A program made the position numbers and the translations under genes. Below the pieces are notes generated by a model. That model saw nothing but the letters and a program-made list of their open reading frames with translations. It did no database searches and was not told where the DNA came from. Shown one piece after another: positions 59,566 through 64,000 of a stretch of DNA of 64,000 bases. How positions within the stretch are numbered: position 1 is the stretch's first letter; each line of letters begins with the position of its first letter. This DNA is from Gracilaria domingensis (taxonomy: Eukaryota > Rhodophyta > Florideophyceae > Gracilariales > Gracilariaceae): assembly GCA_022539475.1 (NCBI GenBank), contig VCMS01000139.1, forward strand, positions 248,001-312,000, given 5' to 3'.

Positions 59566-59850
59566 ATGAGCTCAATGCTGACCAGAAGACTTCCCCTCGG
59601 ACTGGATCGCCGTCGTTATATAACGTTATATGCCGATGCATATATCTCCAGTTTGGACAGGAAGGAAGAAAAGAAGCTTCGAAGAGTGATTGAGCCAGCT
59701 ATCTACAAATGCTTGGCGGAGGTCCGGATCGACATGGAGCAAAATGTTGTGGAGAAGATACTGTCGCAGCATCTTCATCTCTACATGACCAGTGATTTTG
59801 TTCGAATATGTGTTCTAAGACTTCTGAATCGAAGCCGACTAGAACACATG
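59566..59850 (+). pseudogene. Possible distant relic of the secreted Cys-rich family
   Basis: YITLYADAYISSLD and KCLAEVRI resemble NFVMTFYSAYITSLD and VCLNEIEL of family protein B in the same order and at similar spacing. No signal peptide or Cys module follows. The resemblance is short and could be chance. Confidence 0.2.
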
Positions 59851-61292
59851 ACGTCACGGACGAACTATACCTCCCACTGGTTTCAAAGTCGTCTGATTTT
59901 GATGAAGAGACTTGATTGCTCTACAGTTTGCCTGATGCCTGAAGTCGTCTTCGCAAAGTTTTCTTTGGACCTTTTTTCTTTGTTCAATTACTTGTGCCCC
60001 TGCTCCGAAAAAGTATTTTAGCAGAAGTGAAAACTAAATACTGTTCCGTACACGTCTATTTTCCGTGTATAGATGCATGCAAGGCAGTGGAAGGAAAGCA
60101 TTGACTCGGAAATTCCCGACGGAGACAGAACTGTGCAGCCAGCACAATCAGTTTTTCACTTGACCCAGAATGTTGTTTCCAATTTTAGAAGATTCTGTCT
60201 CGAGATATGTTGACACCAAACTTTTTCATAAGCTCGACGAGTCATCTCCCCAGGTGTTTAATACCTGACGATGCACGCGCAGACAGCAAATGTGCCCAGT
60301 TGGACCCATGGACCAAATCAAGACAGAAATTATGTAGCGTCAATAATAAACAAACCCTTTAAATGCAGATATAAAGAATCGAAATTCAGTGGACAAAAAT
60401 ATATCATGCGAAGTTTACCTATGTTTAAGACTCCCATCCAAAACCGAAAAGTTTTAGATGCAATCTTCGTCTTGAGAGATCACCCTCATGCTATTAGAAG
60501 CGAAGTTGAGATAGGTATTCACAGACTTGTGAAAGCCAAAAGGATTCAAGATGAATGCGGTTGTATCATGAAAACTGCAAAGGATTAGCAACATCGAAGT
60601 ATGCTCTTTTTAAACACGGCTAAAGTGTGTAAAGCAAGCAGAGATACAAGGTTTGCACCTAGTGTTCAATCTTGATAAGGAAAACACTCTCGTCAGAGCG
60701 AAAGAGTAATTATTGAGTTTCCGCATCTATCGAGTCTAAAACGATGTGCCTTTGCGATGACAAGCAGATGCTGTAACCAAAAAAGAACTGTGCTGGCTTC
60801 CTCCATCAGCCGATGCCGATACTGCTACATTTTTCTAAAACTCGTGATTACATAGTAAACCGCAGCCTTTTCGCGCAGCTGCTTCAAATTCCGCAATACA
60901 AGTAGCCGTTATAAGATCAGTTCTTCGTATCACGTCAGTCGTTTTTCGGTTGTCTTAATCAGGAAAGCGACATGATGTCCATGAAATTCGCTGGACAATT
61001 AATGCGTGTGCCAACATATACTGTAATGTGTGAATGGGTTCATAATGGACCCGTCTCCGGCTGTCGTTGGGTCCATTTACACGTTCAGTTCTGGTCGTGC
61101 CAAAAATACATTGAGCTAAGTAACTGAGCTAATTGAATTAGCTCAGTGCTCATTGTTATAGAAACTTTTACCTGTAGGTCCTACAACAACGTTGTGATTT
61201 ATCTTCTATGATTGATCTTCCTCTACGTGTACTGCGCAGGTCGGACGCTTTCCAAAGTTGGAAATCTGGCCCTCCTATGATATCCTTGCGAG

Positions 61293-61312
61293 CTTGGTAC
61301 GGTTGTACCAAG
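61293..61312. repeat. Short perfect hairpin
   Basis: CTTGGTAC-GGTT-GTACCAAG, 8-bp arms, 4-nt loop. Confidence 0.55.
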
Positions 61313-61571
61313 TGTAGTTTTCTGTAAACGGCGGCGTTTGCAAACCCCGCCGTTTAGGCTTAGAAATTGGCCAGATGGTCATGATGATGACCCTGATCCA
61401 GAATCTAGATCTTTCGGATCAAAAGCGACGGAGGCTTTCGCGCCAGAACAGAAACAGCTGCCGCTCGCGGGAACCACAACGACCACAACCACCGTACAAC
61501 AACCGCCCCATTACCACAGCGCCACCACTACCATCTCGCTGCACCACCGCCACGACGTCACCGCCTTCATC

Positions 61572-62624
61572 ATGCCGTCGCCTTCCAACACCGAAACCCA
61601 AACCAACGCACCTGCGCTCGCCTCCGAACCGAGCGCTACCTGGTTCTGCAAGTCATGCCACATTCATCCCCCCCCATCCGAGCAGTTCAGGGCGTGTGCC
61701 CGCTGCCGCCTAGCGCGCTACTGCAGCGTGGAGTGTCAGCGCCGCGACAACCCAAGCCACAAGGAACAGTGCAAGCGCTTCAGCACGCTGCAGCGCCATC
61801 TGCGCCAAAGCACCCAGTCCTTCACCACCAATGGCAACCTGTTCGAGAGGCACCGAGGACATTTTTACGACTTGCCGCAAACCATAGAGCACTGCCGCAA
61901 GCTAGCGGAGCTCGGACATGAGTACGAAAAGATGGCGGACGACTACAACGTGGCGCCGCTGCTGGAGAAGTCGCTGGAACATCGACTGGAGCTCATGAGG
62001 CTCAACGCAGGCGACCACCTAGGCATGCGTGAGCTGGTGCCGTACACGCTGCTACGCCTCCACCGTGACGACCAGTGCATCGCGTTCATTGGCCACTGGC
62101 TACGCCGCATGTTCGGCCGCCTCGACCCGGTCCGACAGCACGAGATGTCGGAGCGCGGCGACTGGCTGTACGGTGAGGCTGACCGCTTTGACGACGTGTT
62201 CGCGCCAGCTGGCATGGATGAGTACGCTGACGCACCAATCCAGTTTCTCATGGCGCTCTGCATTGTCAAACTGCGCATCGTGGCGCGCATGAACGCTCGC
62301 ACGCCTCCGCAGCCGCTTGAAGCCGCGCAGTCTTATTATCCGAACCGGGCGCCGGACCATCTTCTCATCTTGCAGCGGTACTTTGACGCTGTTCACCGGC
62401 GTAACCCCTCGGTGCTGCCGGCGCTGGTGAACCCTGAGCCGCTGCGCAACGGTCCCGTGCCCATGCTCAAGCAGTTTGGCGGGCCTTCGGAGGCATACTT
62501 TGCGCTGCTCAGCTGCTATGAACTGCTTGTGGCGATTCCTGGCGCTGTCGACATGTTGATTCGACGCTTTGGACCCAACCCTCAGTACGAGCATCGCGAC
62601 ATATTTAACATCAACATGGGCTAA
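61572..62624 (+). CDS. MYND zinc-finger protein
   Basis: 350 residues from the ATG at 61572. The frame is open upstream to about 61338 but without an ATG, so that part is not counted (an upstream exon cannot be excluded). The MYND finger is at residues 26-67: WFCKSCH, FRACARCRLARYCSVECQ, SHKEQC, with ligands Cys26, Cys29, Cys42, Cys45, Cys51, Cys55, His63 and Cys67, complete. MYND domains bind proline-rich partners. The rest is helical (LLEKSLEHRLELMRLN, DQCIAFIGHWLRRMFGR, PDHLLILQRYFDAV), like fungal and algal MYND proteins of unknown role with TPR-like regions; no SET domain is seen. Likely a regulator or adaptor. Single exon. Confidence 0.85.
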   Translation: MPSPSNTETQTNAPALASEPSATWFCKSCHIHPPPSEQFRACARCRLARYCSVECQRRDNPSHKEQCKRFSTLQRHLRQSTQSFTTNGNLFERHRGHFYDLPQTIEHCRKLAELGHEYEKMADDYNVAPLLEKSLEHRLELMRLNAGDHLGMRELVPYTLLRLHRDDQCIAFIGHWLRRMFGRLDPVRQHEMSERGDWLYGEADRFDDVFAPAGMDEYADAPIQFLMALCIVKLRIVARMNARTPPQPLEAAQSYYPNRAPDHLLILQRYFDAVHRRNPSVLPALVNPEPLRNGPVPMLKQFGGPSEAYFALLSCYELLVAIPGAVDMLIRRFGPNPQYEHRDIFNINMG

Positions 62625-64000
62625 ACTCAAAGGTATTAATGTTACCATTGTGAGCCCTCACAACCGCACGCTGTTCTTAGATGCGTCTAGAGTAGCTTGT
62701 AGAGCCGAAAATGTCAGAATGACCCCGATAGGCTTGGACATCTATGGGGGCAGTAGGACCGTCTGCGAAAACGTTTGCTCGAAAGATTGCGCTGTTGCTC
62801 CGCGAAAGGCGAGGCTCTCTCCTCAATGCAAGGCGGTAATGCTTACGTTAGAACTACGAAGGTAATTGTTCAGTAGCTTACAGGGGGTAGGAGGTTAATC
62901 CAACGCCGTCTTGCGCCTATTTGAGTTAACTGCCTCTACTAGTTCCGGAGAACACTAGAGAATCGATAGCGTTCATCATCAAGCTCAAACCTGGGGCGAA
63001 GGGTATAAATTTGTATGCAAACATTGAAGTAAAGGCGCCTTCTCAACTGTCCAACCCACGTCCAGAGAGGACATGTGTTACCAGGGGTAAACACTTGAGA
63101 AAGCGTCCTCAATGTTGAACATTCGTAAGCAGATTTGCTTACTTTGCAATGCACCCCATTCTATCTCGATCTACTTTGATGGTTCCTTTCAACCTCATTG
63201 TACGCCGTCCTGCTTCTGGCGCTTCTTCCTCAAATCTTGCTACTTGTTCTTCTCCGAAAGTAGAGACCAAAAAGGAAAGAGCATCTTATCAAGAAAACAT
63301 TTAATCAGAACTCATTGAAGCCTCCGCTGCGTTTTTCGGATCTTCTTACGCAATCTCTACATCGTGCTCTGACGAGTCCGTTGCTTGGCCTATTGTCGGA
63401 AACACTGGAACATCGGACTCGTCGGACAGGATCTCTAAGATAGTTAAGTGTCGACGACACGGGAAAGCGCGGTTATGCTGTGCAGCATGGTAGGAAGGAC
63501 TGGTCAGAGTGCCTATATGAATCACCAGAAGCATCCAGTATGGTCGCGTCTATGATTCTGATACAAATACGCTCTGCCCCTCTCTCTCTCTTTAATCAAT
63601 GGGGCTTGTTGAGGATCCCCAACGACATATAACGCCGTCCTCAAAAGAAAGCCTTTTTATAGAAGTTCTATGCCCCACGCTCAGCCACTGCTGCATATCT
63701 TTACTCCGAAAAAGTATCAAGTCCCTACAATGTTTTTGGTTTGCTTGAGGATTTTGCTATTGTTGATTTTCACCTGTTCATCAAATGGTCCTCATGATTC
63801 ACACGCTTCGTAGCTAATCAGCAGAGAGGGACACCACGAAGAGGGGCTTTGCGTGTATCTCGCCTTGCATACATAAGAGTCCACTGCAGCATTCCCCTTG
63901 CCCAACTCTCATTTCGTTGGCGAAGTTGGATCAAAAGGATCAGTTCGTCTCTTCTTCAAGTTCTGAATCCGAGCATAAAACTACAGAGAAAATAATTGGT
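62625..64000. other. Intergenic to window edge, no gene recognised
   Basis: Short open frames only (at most 98 codons). No repeats of note. Confidence 0.5.

Larger units (their letters stand above)
57787..61571. other. GC-rich tail of the block, then a gene-poor stretch
   Basis: 57787-58480 is GC-rich with overlapping spurious frames. From 58500 the sequence is AT-balanced with short frames. Notable: hairpins at 59183-59209 and 61293-61312, and a possible family relic at 59566-59850. No gene claimed. Confidence 0.5.

Noticed and set aside
60271-60588. 105-codon frame with Lys-rich ends
   Set aside because: No family resemblance, promoter or supporting context.

Overview
This is a nuclear chromosome window from a eukaryote with short, mostly intron-free genes, rare small introns (74-123 bp) and an unusual load of secreted proteins. 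The content points to a red alga, most likely a florideophyte such as Chondrus (inference, about 55% sure). The evidence is a GH16 enzyme with an EIDVFE active site like those of marine galactan hydrolases, FkbM, GT14 and GT77 carbohydrate-modifying enzymes, a secreted Cu/Zn superoxide dismutase, and intron-poor housekeeping genes (CPSF100, EMC8/9, HIG1, bZIP, MYND). No plastid, mitochondrial or bacterial gene organisation is seen.

Layout. 1-1.4 kb: a hAT transposase remnant running off the left edge, a 30-bp-periodic ATTGCAAT array, and a LINE 3' end. 2.3-13.7 kb: secreted proteins (proteinase K-like protease, Asn/Tyr-rich protein, PGRS-like Gly-rich protein, two-domain beta protein) plus one organelle-type protein. 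14.4-18.4 kb: CPSF100 and a secreted Cu/Zn SOD. 19.2-20.5 kb: first member of an undescribed secreted Cys-rich family. 20.5-25.2 kb: gene-poor, with a LINE remnant. 25.4-31.8 kb: two more Gly-rich secreted proteins and a large Cys-repeat secreted protein. 32.6-35.3 kb: a three-domain Kunitz inhibitor gene that appears only after splicing, then the second member of the Cys-rich family. 36.6-39.2 kb: EMC8/9, a relic of the Cys-rich family, and GH16. 41.3-45.6 kb: a C2H2 zinc-finger gene, LINE ends, a decayed and an intact trypsin-like protease gene. 47.1-51.1 kb: FkbM methyltransferase, a conserved small protein and a large secreted propeller-like protein. 53.6-57.8 kb: GT14, GT77, HIG1 and bZIP genes, the last three in extremely GC-rich DNA. 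61.6-62.6 kb: a MYND protein.

How the genes fit together. Most identifiable genes act in the secretory pathway or outside the cell: matrix-like repeat proteins, proteases and a protease inhibitor, SOD, polysaccharide-modifying enzymes, and EMC8/9 for membrane-protein insertion. Many secreted-protein genes share one promoter layout: a CGCG-rich block, a TATA box 50-175 bp before the ATG, and often a pyrimidine/A-rich leader.

The strongest new material is the spliced triple-Kunitz gene, the secreted CC-x3-C-x16-CC-x2-C-x4-C family with at least one relic, and the set of three PGRS-like secreted proteins. Several intergenic near-perfect hairpins with loops of 0-5 nt also stand out.
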